From Io17-Chloro-G2 sp965226825 (GTDB lineage: Bacteria > Chloroflexota > Dehalococcoidia > Lucifugimonadales > UBA3495): a stretch of DNA of 64,000 nt. Below the pieces are notes generated by a model, which ran no database searches, was not told the DNA's origin, and worked only from the letters and a program-made list of their open reading frames with translations. This document shows positions 24,818-33,322 of this stretch, piece by piece; within the stretch, counting starts at the first letter, position 1, and every line of letters starts with the position of its first letter. The position numbers were made by a program, and so were the translations under genes. The DNA lies in assembly GCA_965226825.1 (NCBI GenBank), contig CBDDED010000003.1, positions 2,356,001 through 2,420,000 of the forward strand, given 5' to 3'.

Positions 24818-25151
24818 CTAGAATCCCCGGCGTAAGTTACCATTTGACCTCGGATAAAGCCTCTGCGGAAGACGGATAGTAGCAACTAGCCCGCTGCGCC
24901 GCAAACGCCGTTCCAGTTCCAGTCCGAGTTTGCCTCGCCGACAGCTTTCATTTGGGATTTGTAGGCGATTTTCTTGCACCGACCTACGCAGGTGAGTAAA
25001 ATTCACCTACGACTACATTTGATTACCCAAACCCTAGCGGTCACGTTGGAGAAACCCCCGCCACAAGTGTGGATGCGGAGCCGTACGATCCGCTTGACGG
25101 CAAAAATCCGCAACCCCGAGCAACGTGAGAGCCGGATCCCCAACCCGCCGA
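24818..25151. other. Intergenic region
   Basis: 334 bp between divergent genes. No repeat from the families described here and no strong promoter recognised; nothing else seen. Confidence 0.5.
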
Positions 25152-25787
25152 ATGAATCAAACGCCGATTTTGTTGGGTACTGCCAACCCCGATAAACAGC
25201 AGCAATTCCGTTGGATGTTGGAGGGATTGCCGCTGACCCCCGTTACTCCACAAAACCTGGGATTAACCTCGGCCCCGGATGAGGTGGGCGACAGTCATCA
25301 TGCCGTGGCCCGGCTCAAAGCCCAGCTGTGGTCCCAAAGCGGCGACATGCTGGCAATTGCGTCAGACGGCGGACTGGTCCTCCCGGCCCTGGGAGCGGGC
25401 TGGGAGAGTCTGTACACCCACCGTTTTGCCGGGGAAACGGCCACCGGCGAAGACCGGGTTCGCAATCTCCTGGAAATGCTGCGGCCCTACCGGGGCCAGG
25501 ACCGGCGGGCCTCATGGCTTGAATCCCTGGCTATCGCCCATCGGGGCCGCATCCTGGCGTCCTGGCAATTGGAGGGGGCGACCGGAAGAATCGGCGAAGA
25601 TATGCCCAGCGAAACCCCGGAGCCGGACGGGTTCTGGGCTTTCTCCGTCTGGGAGTTTCCCCAGTTGGGCAAAACCTACAACCAGCTTTCTATCCAGGAG
25701 CGGGAAGCGTTGGACGACCATTGGGTCCGTTTGAAGAGGTTGGCGCAGAGGTTTTTCCGGGGCTACTTTGTGGCGCCAACGGCTTAA
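25152..25787 (+). CDS. HAM1/RdgB-like non-canonical purine NTP pyrophosphatase
   Basis: 211 aa. The N-terminal block ILLGTANPDKQQQFRWML corresponds to the nucleotide-binding (S/T)xNxxK motif of the ITPase family. Instead of the usual SDDSGL, the second motif reads ASDGGLVLPALG. The C-terminal part (LEGATGRIGEDMPSETPEPDGFWAFSVWEF) keeps the family order but is diverged. Members hydrolyse dITP/XTP to keep these out of DNA; the missing acidic residue makes normal activity doubtful. Start ATG 25152 is chosen over GTG 25125 to fit the family N-terminus. Confidence 0.72.
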   Translation: MNQTPILLGTANPDKQQQFRWMLEGLPLTPVTPQNLGLTSAPDEVGDSHHAVARLKAQLWSQSGDMLAIASDGGLVLPALGAGWESLYTHRFAGETATGEDRVRNLLEMLRPYRGQDRRASWLESLAIAHRGRILASWQLEGATGRIGEDMPSETPEPDGFWAFSVWEFPQLGKTYNQLSIQEREALDDHWVRLKRLAQRFFRGYFVAPTA

Positions 25788-25862
25788 GTTACAATGGCCT
25801 ACTGAATTCCGCGGGGAAACGTTGGGGGCCGCCCCTTATCCCCGGGCCAGGAGATAGCCTTC

Positions 25863-26807
25863 TTGTCTACCACCGCAGATTTCCCAGGCTCGATCGACGA
25901 AGTCCAAAGCATCCTCCGCGACCAGGTTTACGTCTCCGACCGGAGCCTGGCGGTCCCCGTGTTTTTGGCCCTGAAGCTGCGGCGCCCCCTGTTTCTTGAA
26001 GGTGAGGCCGGCGTGGGCAAGACCGAAATCGCCCGAGCCCTGGCTGAGGGCCTGAACACTCGGTTAATCCGCCTCCAGTGTTACGAGGGCTTGGACATCA
26101 ACCACGCTGTATACGAGTGGAATCACACCCGGCAGGTGCTGGAGATTCGGCTGATGGAGGCAGCAGGCGCTGTCGACCGGGAACGGGCCGCGGCGGACTT
26201 GTTCAGCGAGCGGTTCTTGATAAAGCGGCCATTGCTCCAGGCTATCGACGAAAGCTTGGAGAGACCGCCGGTGCTGCTGATTGACGAATTGGACCGGGCC
26301 GACGAGGAATTTGAGGGTTTCCTGTTGGAGCTTTTGTCCGACTACCAAATCACCATCCCGGAGGTGGGCACATACCGGGCCGCCAATCCGCCGGTCGTGA
26401 TCATCACCTCTAACCGGACCCGGGAAATTCACGACGCCCTGAAACGCCGTTGCCTGTACCACTGGATCGACTACCCCGATTTTCAGAAAGAGCTGCAAAT
26501 CATAACTAGCCGGATCCCCGATGCGCCCCGCCGTTTGGCCCAGGAGGTTACCGGGTTTATCCAGGAATTGCGGGGAACCGAACTTTACAAGATTCCCGGG
26601 GTCTCCGAAACCCTGGACTGGACCTCAGCATTGCTGGCCCTGAATCAAACCAAGCTGGACCCCCAGGTCATCGACGACACCCTGGGAATCATCCTGAAGT
26701 ACCAGGATGACATTGAGGCAGTGAGGGGCGAGGCGGTGAGGGCGCTGCTGGAACGTTCCAACAATTCGGGGCCCCGCCGGGGGGGCCGCGGCGGGGGCGG
26801 GGCCTAG
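25863..26807 (+). CDS. MoxR-family AAA+ ATPase
   Basis: 314 aa. Walker A is GEAGVGKTE (about residues 45-53), Walker B is VLLIDELDRADEE, and sensor 1 is VVIITSNRTREI. MoxR ATPases act as chaperones with VWA proteins to mature metalloenzymes; CoxD is the relative for CO dehydrogenase. TTG 25863 follows CAGGAGA by 8 nt. The C-terminus is a Gly/Arg-rich run from a G-rich DNA tract (26761-26802). The next gene encodes a CoxE-like VWA protein, the expected partner. No metalloenzyme structural genes are adjacent. Confidence 0.9.
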   Translation: MSTTADFPGSIDEVQSILRDQVYVSDRSLAVPVFLALKLRRPLFLEGEAGVGKTEIARALAEGLNTRLIRLQCYEGLDINHAVYEWNHTRQVLEIRLMEAAGAVDRERAAADLFSERFLIKRPLLQAIDESLERPPVLLIDELDRADEEFEGFLLELLSDYQITIPEVGTYRAANPPVVIITSNRTREIHDALKRRCLYHWIDYPDFQKELQIITSRIPDAPRRLAQEVTGFIQELRGTELYKIPGVSETLDWTSALLALNQTKLDPQVIDDTLGIILKYQDDIEAVRGEAVRALLERSNNSGPRRGGRGGGGA

Positions 26808-26883
26808 TGAACACCCCCCGGCCCTGAACGACCCCGACGACGCAGTAACTCCAATCCTGCACAACCTGGCGCTGTTCGGTGCA

Positions 26884-28152
26884 GTGCTGCGCCGCCTGGG
26901 GTTGGAGGTAGGATCGGGCAACATGGTTGACTTGATCCAGGCGACCGAACACATACCGCTGGCGCGCCGCGGCGATTTCCGCCAGGCGGCCCGATGCATT
27001 CTGGTGCACCGCAAAGTTGACCTACCGTTGTTCGATGAGGCGTTTGACGTTTTCTGGCGCCGGCCGGCTACCGGCCAAACCTCTATGGATCTCCGGTCCA
27101 TGGGTGAGCAGCGTCGATTCCGTCAACCGCAGGCGGGCCCGCCGGCGACTCCGGACTCAGCCGGAGGCGGAGCGCAAGGACAATCAAGCGATGAGGACCC
27201 CTCGGACCAGGTGGATTTAACCAGGACCTACAGCGCCCGGGAGGTCCTCCGGGAAAAGAACTTTGCGCAGTTCACCCCCCAGGAAGTAGAAGAGGCCAAG
27301 GGCATGATCGCCCAGCTTTCCTGGAACCTGGGCAGGCGTCAAACTCGACGCCTGATTCCCGGATCCGGAACTCAGTTGGACTTGCGCCGCACTCTTCGAG
27401 CCAACCTGAAGTATGGCGGCGAAATTCTGGAACTTTCCCACCGCCAGCGCAAGGACAAACCCCGGTCCCTGGTGCTGCTATGCGACATCAGCGGCTCCAT
27501 GGAGCGTTACACGCGGATGCTGCTGCATTTTATACACGCCATCGCCAGCGGTTTGGACCGGGTGGAGGCTTTCCTGTTCGCCACCAGGCTCACGCGGATA
27601 ACCCGCTATTTGCAGCACCGCGGTGTAGATCAAACCGTGACCCAGGTATCCAAAGCGGTCCCGGATTGGGCCGGCGGAACCCGAATCGGGGATGCGGTAA
27701 AGACATTCAACTACCGCTGGCTGCGGCGCGTGGTGCGAGGCGGCGCGGTGGTCATGGTGATCTCCGACGGTTGGGACCGAGGGGAGCCGGAACTACTTTC
27801 CAAGGAAATGTCCCGCCTGCAACGAAGCTGCAGCCGCTTAATCTGGTTGAACCCGCTGCTGGGAGACCAAGCCTACCAACCGCTTACCCGGGGGATGCAG
27901 GCCGCGTTGCCGTACACCGACGATTTTTTGCCGGTGCACAACCTGAACAGCCTGGTTGTCCTGGGCCGGCACTTGAGCAACCTGCAACCCCGGCGCGGCG
28001 CGGGCCAGCAACCCTACCCGTCAAACCCGCCGGGGCGTCCCGATGAAATAGCAGCGACAGCAGCGGCGGAAGACTCGCCGCCGCCTACCGGAGTTTCCGA
28101 GCCACCCAACCCGCCGACCTTCCGCCACCCCATGTGGGGACGCAACCGGTAA
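26884..28152 (+). CDS. CoxE-like VWA domain protein
   Basis: 422 aa from GTG 26884. The CoxE-type N-terminal region (MVDLIQATEHIPLARRGDFRQ) is followed by a VWA domain with the metal-ion-dependent adhesion motif DISGS at residues 201-205. The true start is probably GTG 26807, overlapping the MoxR stop (TAGTG). That frame reads MNTPRP and meets this one (LNDPDDAVTPILHNLALFGA) if one base is restored in the C-rich run near 26813-26824. It works with MoxR-type ATPases in metal-cofactor insertion. The tail is proline-rich. The real protein is probably about 26 residues longer. Confidence 0.87.
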   Translation: MLRRLGLEVGSGNMVDLIQATEHIPLARRGDFRQAARCILVHRKVDLPLFDEAFDVFWRRPATGQTSMDLRSMGEQRRFRQPQAGPPATPDSAGGGAQGQSSDEDPSDQVDLTRTYSAREVLREKNFAQFTPQEVEEAKGMIAQLSWNLGRRQTRRLIPGSGTQLDLRRTLRANLKYGGEILELSHRQRKDKPRSLVLLCDISGSMERYTRMLLHFIHAIASGLDRVEAFLFATRLTRITRYLQHRGVDQTVTQVSKAVPDWAGGTRIGDAVKTFNYRWLRRVVRGGAVVMVISDGWDRGEPELLSKEMSRLQRSCSRLIWLNPLLGDQAYQPLTRGMQAALPYTDDFLPVHNLNSLVVLGRHLSNLQPRRGAGQQPYPSNPPGRPDEIAATAAAEDSPPPTGVSEPPNPPTFRHPMWGRNR

Positions 28153-28575
28153 CCGCCAACGCCGCGACACCACCGGGCCTAATCCGGCATATCTGTCCCC
28201 GCGGCCGTGCGTCGGACCCTACAGCTACTCAGGGCCTCTCAAATATCTCCTGCCACTCTCCCCGCAGCGGAAATCCAGGCAATCCTCATGAACTGCCAAG
28301 CTCGCACATCCCCAAAAGGCTCCTGCCACTACCAACATCCTGCACGACAACCTGGTCTCTCGAATCCCGCCGCGGCGGTGCTAACGGGGGAGGGTTGGGG
28401 TATGATCAACGGCGACTGAAAGCAACTCTCCGGTCACCACCACGCCATTCAAATCGCCGGGCGGCAGTGCTATACTCGGCCTCGCAAGCAAACTCGGTGG
28501 AACCTTAGTCTATGCCTTGGATGGGCCTCGGCCGGGGTTGGAAGCCGCCAATTCTTTTTTTGAAAGGGGGAGAAA
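28153..28575. other. Intergenic region with degenerate REP-like arm
   Basis: 423 bp, no gene. A decayed single arm of the REP-like family lies at about 28252-28285 (core CGCAGCGGAAATCCAGG). A TATACT at 28469 could be a -10 for the hydrolase gene; its -35 is weak. Confidence 0.5.
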
Positions 28576-29361
28576 ATGCCATACGCCAACAACAACGGGG
28601 TCCGCATCCACTACAACGTAGACGGGCAGGGGCCGCCGCTGGTTATGCAGCACGGAATGACACAGACCTTGATGTCCTGGTACGACAGTGGGTATGTCGA
28701 CGGACTGAAACAGGACTACCGCCTGATTCTCATCGACGCCCGGGGGCACGGCCAAAGCGACAAACCCCACGACCCCGCAGCCTATGAGTTGGTGAACCGG
28801 GTCAACGACGTGCTGGCGGTGATGGACGAATGCGGAGTAGATAGAGCCCACTACATGGGATTCTCCCTGGGTGGCCGCATCGGATTCGGCATTGCAATGC
28901 ACGCTGTGGAACGGTTCCACTCCCTGATCATTGGAGGCATGAGCGGGCTGCCCAGCCTGAATGCCTTCGATCCTCAGCAGCAGGCCGACGTGCTCCGGCG
29001 CGGTATGGAAGCCTATGTGGAGGCGGCCGAAGCTCAGGAGGGCCCGCTCCCGGCCGACCGGAAGGCAGTCATACTGGCAAATGACCCCGAAGCCCTGGCC
29101 GCATCCGTGTTGGCGCCCCGCGGCACCGATGGAATCGAACAGCTCTTGCCCAAGTTGAACTTGCCCTGTCTACTCTACTGCGGCGACGCCGACGGGTTTT
29201 ACGCCGGTTCCAAGGAGTCGGCCGCGATAATACCCAACGCAGTCTTCGCGACAATCCCGGGATTGGACCATGGCCAGACCTCCCGGGCGGGCGACCAGGT
29301 GCTGCCCCACGTGACTAAGTTCCTTCAAGAAGTGGCTGCAAAAGTCGGCGCCGCGCCGTAA
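28576..29361 (+). CDS. Alpha/beta hydrolase
   Basis: 261-aa alpha/beta hydrolase. The oxyanion region is VMQHGMTQ, the nucleophile elbow GFSLGG with S97, the acid probably D in YCGDADGF and the base H in GLDHGQTS. LIDARGHGQSDKPHDP is the common strand-4 block of esterases and peroxidase-like hydrolases. ATG 28576 follows AAAGGGGGAG by 5 nt. Substrate unknown. A strong terminator hairpin lies about 130 bp downstream. Confidence 0.87.
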   Translation: MPYANNNGVRIHYNVDGQGPPLVMQHGMTQTLMSWYDSGYVDGLKQDYRLILIDARGHGQSDKPHDPAAYELVNRVNDVLAVMDECGVDRAHYMGFSLGGRIGFGIAMHAVERFHSLIIGGMSGLPSLNAFDPQQQADVLRRGMEAYVEAAEAQEGPLPADRKAVILANDPEALAASVLAPRGTDGIEQLLPKLNLPCLLYCGDADGFYAGSKESAAIIPNAVFATIPGLDHGQTSRAGDQVLPHVTKFLQEVAAKVGAAP

Positions 29362-29481
29362 ACCGGCCAGCGACGGGGCATTTGGATTCGGTTGGCCCTC
29401 GTTTCCGGGCGGCGGTCCGGATGGTCTTGGCGGTCAAGCCGGGGATCCAGCGCGCCTTAACCCTGTAAGAAATACGTTACT

Positions 29482-30258
29482 CTAAAAGGCCCCGGTGGGT
29501 TGGCTCGATTTCCACCGGGGTTTTTTGTTCCAAAGGGCCACCAGGCCGAAAGAAAATGCGGCCAACACCCCGCCGGCGATGGCGTCCAAAACAAAGTGAT
29601 TCCCGGTGACGATGATAGAAAGAAAAGTCAAAACCGGGTAAGCAATTCCCAGCGCCTTCCAAGCTCCTTTCAACCGCCCCCAAAACATCACGCCCATGAT
29701 CACGGACCAGCAGAAATGCAGGCTGGGCATGGCGGCGTCGGTATTATAAAACACCGCCATTTCCGGGCTCCCATAATTTTTTGGCCCCAGGTCTTGGATG
29801 GTGTTCGAAAGGTGCTCGGTCAGGTTGAACGGCGAGGTCACTGGGAACAGCGTGAAAACGCACAGGGCGATCGCCAAGCTGACTAACACCGTGCTCCGGT
29901 AGTAGTAGTAAGCGGATCGGTCGGTCAGGAACAAGACCGCGCCGCCGACGAGTATCAACGGCCAATAGGTGGCGAGGTAGACCCAGTTAAAAAACAGTCC
30001 CACCAAGTCGGTCCATTGCAGCATCCACGCTTGCCATACGGGTTCCCAGAAGAACCCCAACGCCCGCTCCAGGCCCACAATGCTCCGGGCGTTGACAGTC
30101 CCCGTGGCAGTCGTGTCCGAGTAAACCAGTCCACGGGCGAACAGGTAGACCAGGTAAGCGCCGAAGATCAGCGCGAGTTCTTTCAGGTGAGGCTCATATT
30201 TCCGAAGCCTGGCAATCAGCGGCATTGGCGCTTGTAGCAAAGTGGGCGCCTGTAGCAA
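29482..30258 (-). CDS. PAP2 superfamily membrane phosphatase (Aur1/Ipt1-like)
   Basis: 258-aa polytopic protein with about six membrane segments. The phosphatase motifs are AMPSLHFCWS (motif C2) and GNHFVLDAIAGG (motif C3, catalytic His and Asp), as in inositolphosphotransferase-type PAP2 proteins. Predicted to remove or transfer a phospho group on a lipid at the outer face. ATG 30258 or ATG 30225 could be the start; the first 12 residues come from a short duplicated DNA motif (30230-30259). The last codons form part of a terminator hairpin. Confidence 0.83.
   Translation of the reverse strand: MLQAPTLLQAPMPLIARLRKYEPHLKELALIFGAYLVYLFARGLVYSDTTATGTVNARSIVGLERALGFFWEPVWQAWMLQWTDLVGLFFNWVYLATYWPLILVGGAVLFLTDRSAYYYYRSTVLVSLAIALCVFTLFPVTSPFNLTEHLSNTIQDLGPKNYGSPEMAVFYNTDAAMPSLHFCWSVIMGVMFWGRLKGAWKALGIAYPVLTFLSIIVTGNHFVLDAIAGGVLAAFSFGLVALWNKKPRWKSSQPTGAF
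29490..29526 (+). terminator. Rho-independent terminator, probably bidirectional
   Basis: CCCCGGTGG (29490-29498) pairs with CCACCGGGG (29512-29520), followed by TTTTTT on the plus strand. On the minus strand the tail is CCTTTTAG. It ends the hydrolase transcript and overlaps the last codons of the PAP2 gene. Confidence 0.8.
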
Positions 30259-30464
30259 AGAATCAAACTGTGACTTATCATCATAGCAGCAAACCTGACC
30301 CGGTCATTGGCCGCACCAATCATTAGATTGACACCTTTGGCGAGGTGACGGTACCTTAATATTCGATAAGAAACCGCTACACGCCGTTGCCTGGCACCCG
30401 CTAACGCCTCCTTTAAATGGAAGTAGCGGCGATTGGAAGCATCCTTCCCAAAATGGGTTGAATC

Positions 30465-30911
30465 TTGCAGCAAGTCTTCTCCGAAGAGCAATTGGTCCTC
30501 CTTACCGCCGTACTCAACCGGATTATTCCGGCGGACGGCGATTTGCCAGGCGCGGGAGACCTGGGGTTGAGCCAATTCGTCGCGAGCTCGGCGGCGGGTA
30601 GTCCCGCGTCAGTGAGGTTGTTCGCCCTAGGCCTGAGACAGATTGACATTGCGAGCCCCAAGGGCAAATCGTTCATCGACCTATCCACCCAAGAGCAGGA
30701 TACGGCGCTCAAAGCCGTGGAATCGTCAGCCCCGGAATTCTTTCAAGCGTTGGTACTCCAGACCTACAACGGGTATTACACTCATCAGCAAGTCCTCGAA
30801 AAGATCGGCTACGCCCCTCACGCGCCGCAGCGCGGCGAACAACCGGAAATCCTGGACGAGAGATTGCTTGACAAACAGCGCGAAAGAGCCCCATTCTGGA
30901 CGAAGGTGTGA
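30465..30911 (+). CDS. Gluconate 2-dehydrogenase subunit 3 family protein
   Basis: 148 aa. The opening EEQLVLLTAVLNRIIPADGD then LPGAGDLGLSQFV matches the small gamma subunit of membrane gluconate or sorbitol dehydrogenases. This subunit normally pairs with a GMC-type FAD subunit and cytochrome c; neither is adjacent, so it is an orphan here. No Tat signal is visible at this start, TTG 30465. PhoU begins 2 nt after its stop. Confidence 0.8.
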   Translation: MQQVFSEEQLVLLTAVLNRIIPADGDLPGAGDLGLSQFVASSAAGSPASVRLFALGLRQIDIASPKGKSFIDLSTQEQDTALKAVESSAPEFFQALVLQTYNGYYTHQQVLEKIGYAPHAPQRGEQPEILDERLLDKQRERAPFWTKV

Positions 30912-30912
30912 C

Positions 30913-31578
30913 ATGCCGCGAGAAGACCTGGACCAATATTTGACCGTGCTGCAACAGGAAGTGTCTACCCTTGCCGGAGTGGTGGAAAAGGGAGTGCAGC
31001 GGGCGGTCGACGGTCTGAAGCGTCGGGACCTGGAGGTAGCCCGCCAGGTGATTGCCGACGACGACTACATCGACCGGAAACGTTTTGAAATAGAAGACCG
31101 CTGCGTGGACCTTATCGCAACCCAGCAGCCAATGGCCAGGGACTTGCGGTGGATCGTCGCTCTGCTCCACATCGGGGTAGAGTTGGAACGTATCGGAGAC
31201 TACGCAGAAGGCATCTCAAAAATCAGCTTGATGATGGGCGATGCGCCGCCATTGAAACCGCTGATCGACATCCCCCGCATGACGGAGAAGGCCACGGCCA
31301 TGCTGCGGGACAGTGTGGACTCGCTGGTGAGCCGCGATCAGGTGAAAGCCCACAACGTTTGCCAGGCCGACGACGAGGTAGACCAGCTATACGATCAGGT
31401 CTACCGGGAATTGCTGCTGTTTATGATCCAAGACCCAACCACTATCGAGCGGGCGACTTACCTGCTCTGGGTGGCCCATGACCTGGAACGCATTGCCGAT
31501 CGGGCCACCAACATTGCGGAAAGGGTCATCTATATGATTACCGGAGAATTGGTGGAAATCAACACGTCCCGATACTGA
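30913..31578 (+). CDS. phoU: Phosphate-signalling protein PhoU
   Basis: 221 aa, two PhoU three-helix bundles. The metal-binding motifs are E(L)ERIGDYAEGI in the first half and DLERIADRATNIAERV in the second, both nearly consensus. ATG 30913 gives the usual length; the frame is open well upstream through the neighbouring gene, but that is only overlap. PhoU restrains the phosphate transporter and PhoR signalling. No pst genes are in the window. Confidence 0.92.
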   Translation: MPREDLDQYLTVLQQEVSTLAGVVEKGVQRAVDGLKRRDLEVARQVIADDDYIDRKRFEIEDRCVDLIATQQPMARDLRWIVALLHIGVELERIGDYAEGISKISLMMGDAPPLKPLIDIPRMTEKATAMLRDSVDSLVSRDQVKAHNVCQADDEVDQLYDQVYRELLLFMIQDPTTIERATYLLWVAHDLERIADRATNIAERVIYMITGELVEINTSRY

Positions 31579-31657
31579 TCTTAACCACGTCCGATTCCTT
31601 CAGAGTATCCACAGACCGCTCAAAACCGGCATCGGCGCCCGTGCCCGCGAGTTACTG

Positions 31658-32563
31658 CTAGGCTGTCAGGGCCAGTTCCATTTGCATCTGTGGCCCCTGT
31701 AATTTTCGTGTTGGCATGGTGGTGGGCAAGCCCCACCGCCGTCTGGCCTCGTCAACCACCCGCAGCACCCGACTGGTGTACTCCTGGGGTGCATAGGTTT
31801 GACGGTAAATCCGGGAGTACCCGCTAGTCAGGTGAGGGTACGCTTCCTTGATGTAGGGCATGAACCACTCTTTGGAGCCAGGCTTCAGGAACAAGAGGTT
31901 GGCCGAGAGGAACTGTGCACCATGGGCCGCCGCAGCCTCCACCACCGCATCAATGCTTTCGGGACTGTCGGATATGCCGGGCAGGATCGGAGCCATGGAA
32001 ACTCCGGCGTGAATGCCGTTTTCCACCAGGAATTGCATGGCTTCCAACCGGGCCATGGGGTTGGGAGCGCCCGGCTCGGTTTCCTTCCAAACCCGTTCGT
32101 CGATGCTCCCCACGCTGAAAGACACCTGTGCGCTGGCTTCCAGGTCAAGCTCCCTCAGCACGTCCACGTCTCTCCGCACCAGGACACCCTTGGTGGTGAT
32201 GGCGGCGGGGTTGCGGTGGTCTCGTAGAACTTCCAAAATCTGGCGGGTCAGCTTGTATTGGGATTCCGCCGGCTCGTAAGGGTCCGACGCGGTGCCGATC
32301 GCTATAGCTTCGCCGGTCCACCTGGGCTTGCGAAGCTCCTGGCGCAGCACTTCCGGGGCGTTGATTTTGGCGAAGATCCGCTGCTCGAACTCCCGGCCCG
32401 AATCGAACCCCCAATACTCGTGAGTAGGGCGAGCGTAACAGTAGCGGCAGGCGTGGCGGCAACCCCGGTAAGGGTTCATGGTCCAACGAAACGGGAACCC
32501 CGGTGCGTCGATACGGTTAAGGATGGTCTTACAGTGGATCTCTTGCACGTCGGCCCCGGCCAT
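31658..32563 (-). CDS. Radical SAM protein, Rv2578c/SplB-like
   Basis: 301 aa. The [4Fe-4S]-SAM motif is C35-x3-C39-x2-C42 (GCRHACRYCYARP). MNPYRGCRHACRYCYARPTH and the later AIAIGTASDPYEPAESQYKL identify the Rv2578c-type group near spore-photoproduct lyase. Its reaction is unknown. AAGGAGG precedes ATG 32563. Upstream 760 bp is non-coding. Confidence 0.87.
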   Translation of the reverse strand: MAGADVQEIHCKTILNRIDAPGFPFRWTMNPYRGCRHACRYCYARPTHEYWGFDSGREFEQRIFAKINAPEVLRQELRKPRWTGEAIAIGTASDPYEPAESQYKLTRQILEVLRDHRNPAAITTKGVLVRRDVDVLRELDLEASAQVSFSVGSIDERVWKETEPGAPNPMARLEAMQFLVENGIHAGVSMAPILPGISDSPESIDAVVEAAAAHGAQFLSANLLFLKPGSKEWFMPYIKEAYPHLTSGYSRIYRQTYAPQEYTSRVLRVVDEARRRWGLPTTMPTRKLQGPQMQMELALTA

Positions 32564-33053
32564 GGCGCCTCCTTGTGACCCTCAGATAGCTTACCAAAAG
32601 AATAAAACCTTTGTACTAATGGTAGATGCCGCTATACGGCGGGTCAAGCCGAAGATGTCACTAACGTGGCAACCGCACTATGAAATCGGAGGACTCGCTG
32701 AAGCCAGTTGCACCGACGCGTTGGCGCTTCGGAATTCGCCGGCCCCTCGCCGGTTATTTTGGCCGCAGCGGGAACCAGAGCCCTCCCCGTGCGCCGATGC
32801 ACTTATGGCAACAGGGAAAACTCCGGGTGTGGACACGCCGTGCCTCTACCGTCGCCCTTGCCGCATGACCTTTCGCTGGACGCCCGAGCCTGTTTCAAGG
32901 AAAAATGGCTCCGGAACCCGGGTCAAGACCAACAGAATTGGGGGATGTGCTGCAAGGATTCCCGGACGCGCGGGTGCTTGTCTGAGGCCAGACCCCGCGT
33001 CGAAACTAGCATGGAGACCGACGACGGGGGAACTCGGTATGAAACCAACCCTT

Positions 33054-33232
33054 TAGAAACTCGGACGGAAACCCCGATTCTCTCCAAGCGGCCGTTTTCT
33101 CAACATCGAATATCGATGTAATAGTAGGTTTTTGAAACGCATTACATATCCTATAATGCTGTTCGAGTCTGTAATACGCCTGAATGGCGTAGCGCGAAAC
33201 TCGGCCAATGGCTTTCCGGGAAGACTTCTAGG
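33054..33232. repeat. 179-bp dispersed repeat, copy 2
   Basis: Aligns end to end with 3568-3746. It contains a dyad, ATTACA (33138-) against TGTAAT about 30 nt later. Its right end lies 17 bp from the terminator hairpin of the minus-strand ATPase gene. Confidence 0.8.
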
Positions 33233-33248
33233 GGCGGGGCGGAAGGAC

Positions 33249-33298
33249 AAAAACGTCCCGGCTCGTTCCACTTGGCAGGCAAGTGTCGCACCGGGACG
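33249..33298 (-). terminator. Rho-independent terminator of the AAA ATPase gene
   Basis: On the minus strand CGTCCCGG and CCGGGACG pair (33291-33298 with 33254-33261), with an inner CACTTG/CAAGTG stem, followed by TTTTTG. It lies 25 bp after the stop of the minus-strand gene. Confidence 0.8.
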
Positions 33299-33322
33299 GT
33301 AGAAGGGCGCAATTGCCGGGTC

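Larger units (their letters stand above)
32564..33322. other. Large intergenic region with repeats
   Basis: 759 bp without a credible gene. It contains a single degenerate REP-like arm at about 32749-32783, repeat copy 2 (33054-33232) and the terminator of the AAA ATPase gene. Confidence 0.65.

Noticed and set aside
32478..33056. Overlapping plus-strand frames in the gap before repeat copy 2
   Set aside because: Low-complexity Arg/Pro-rich translations running through a REP-like arm; no ribosome site or conserved block.
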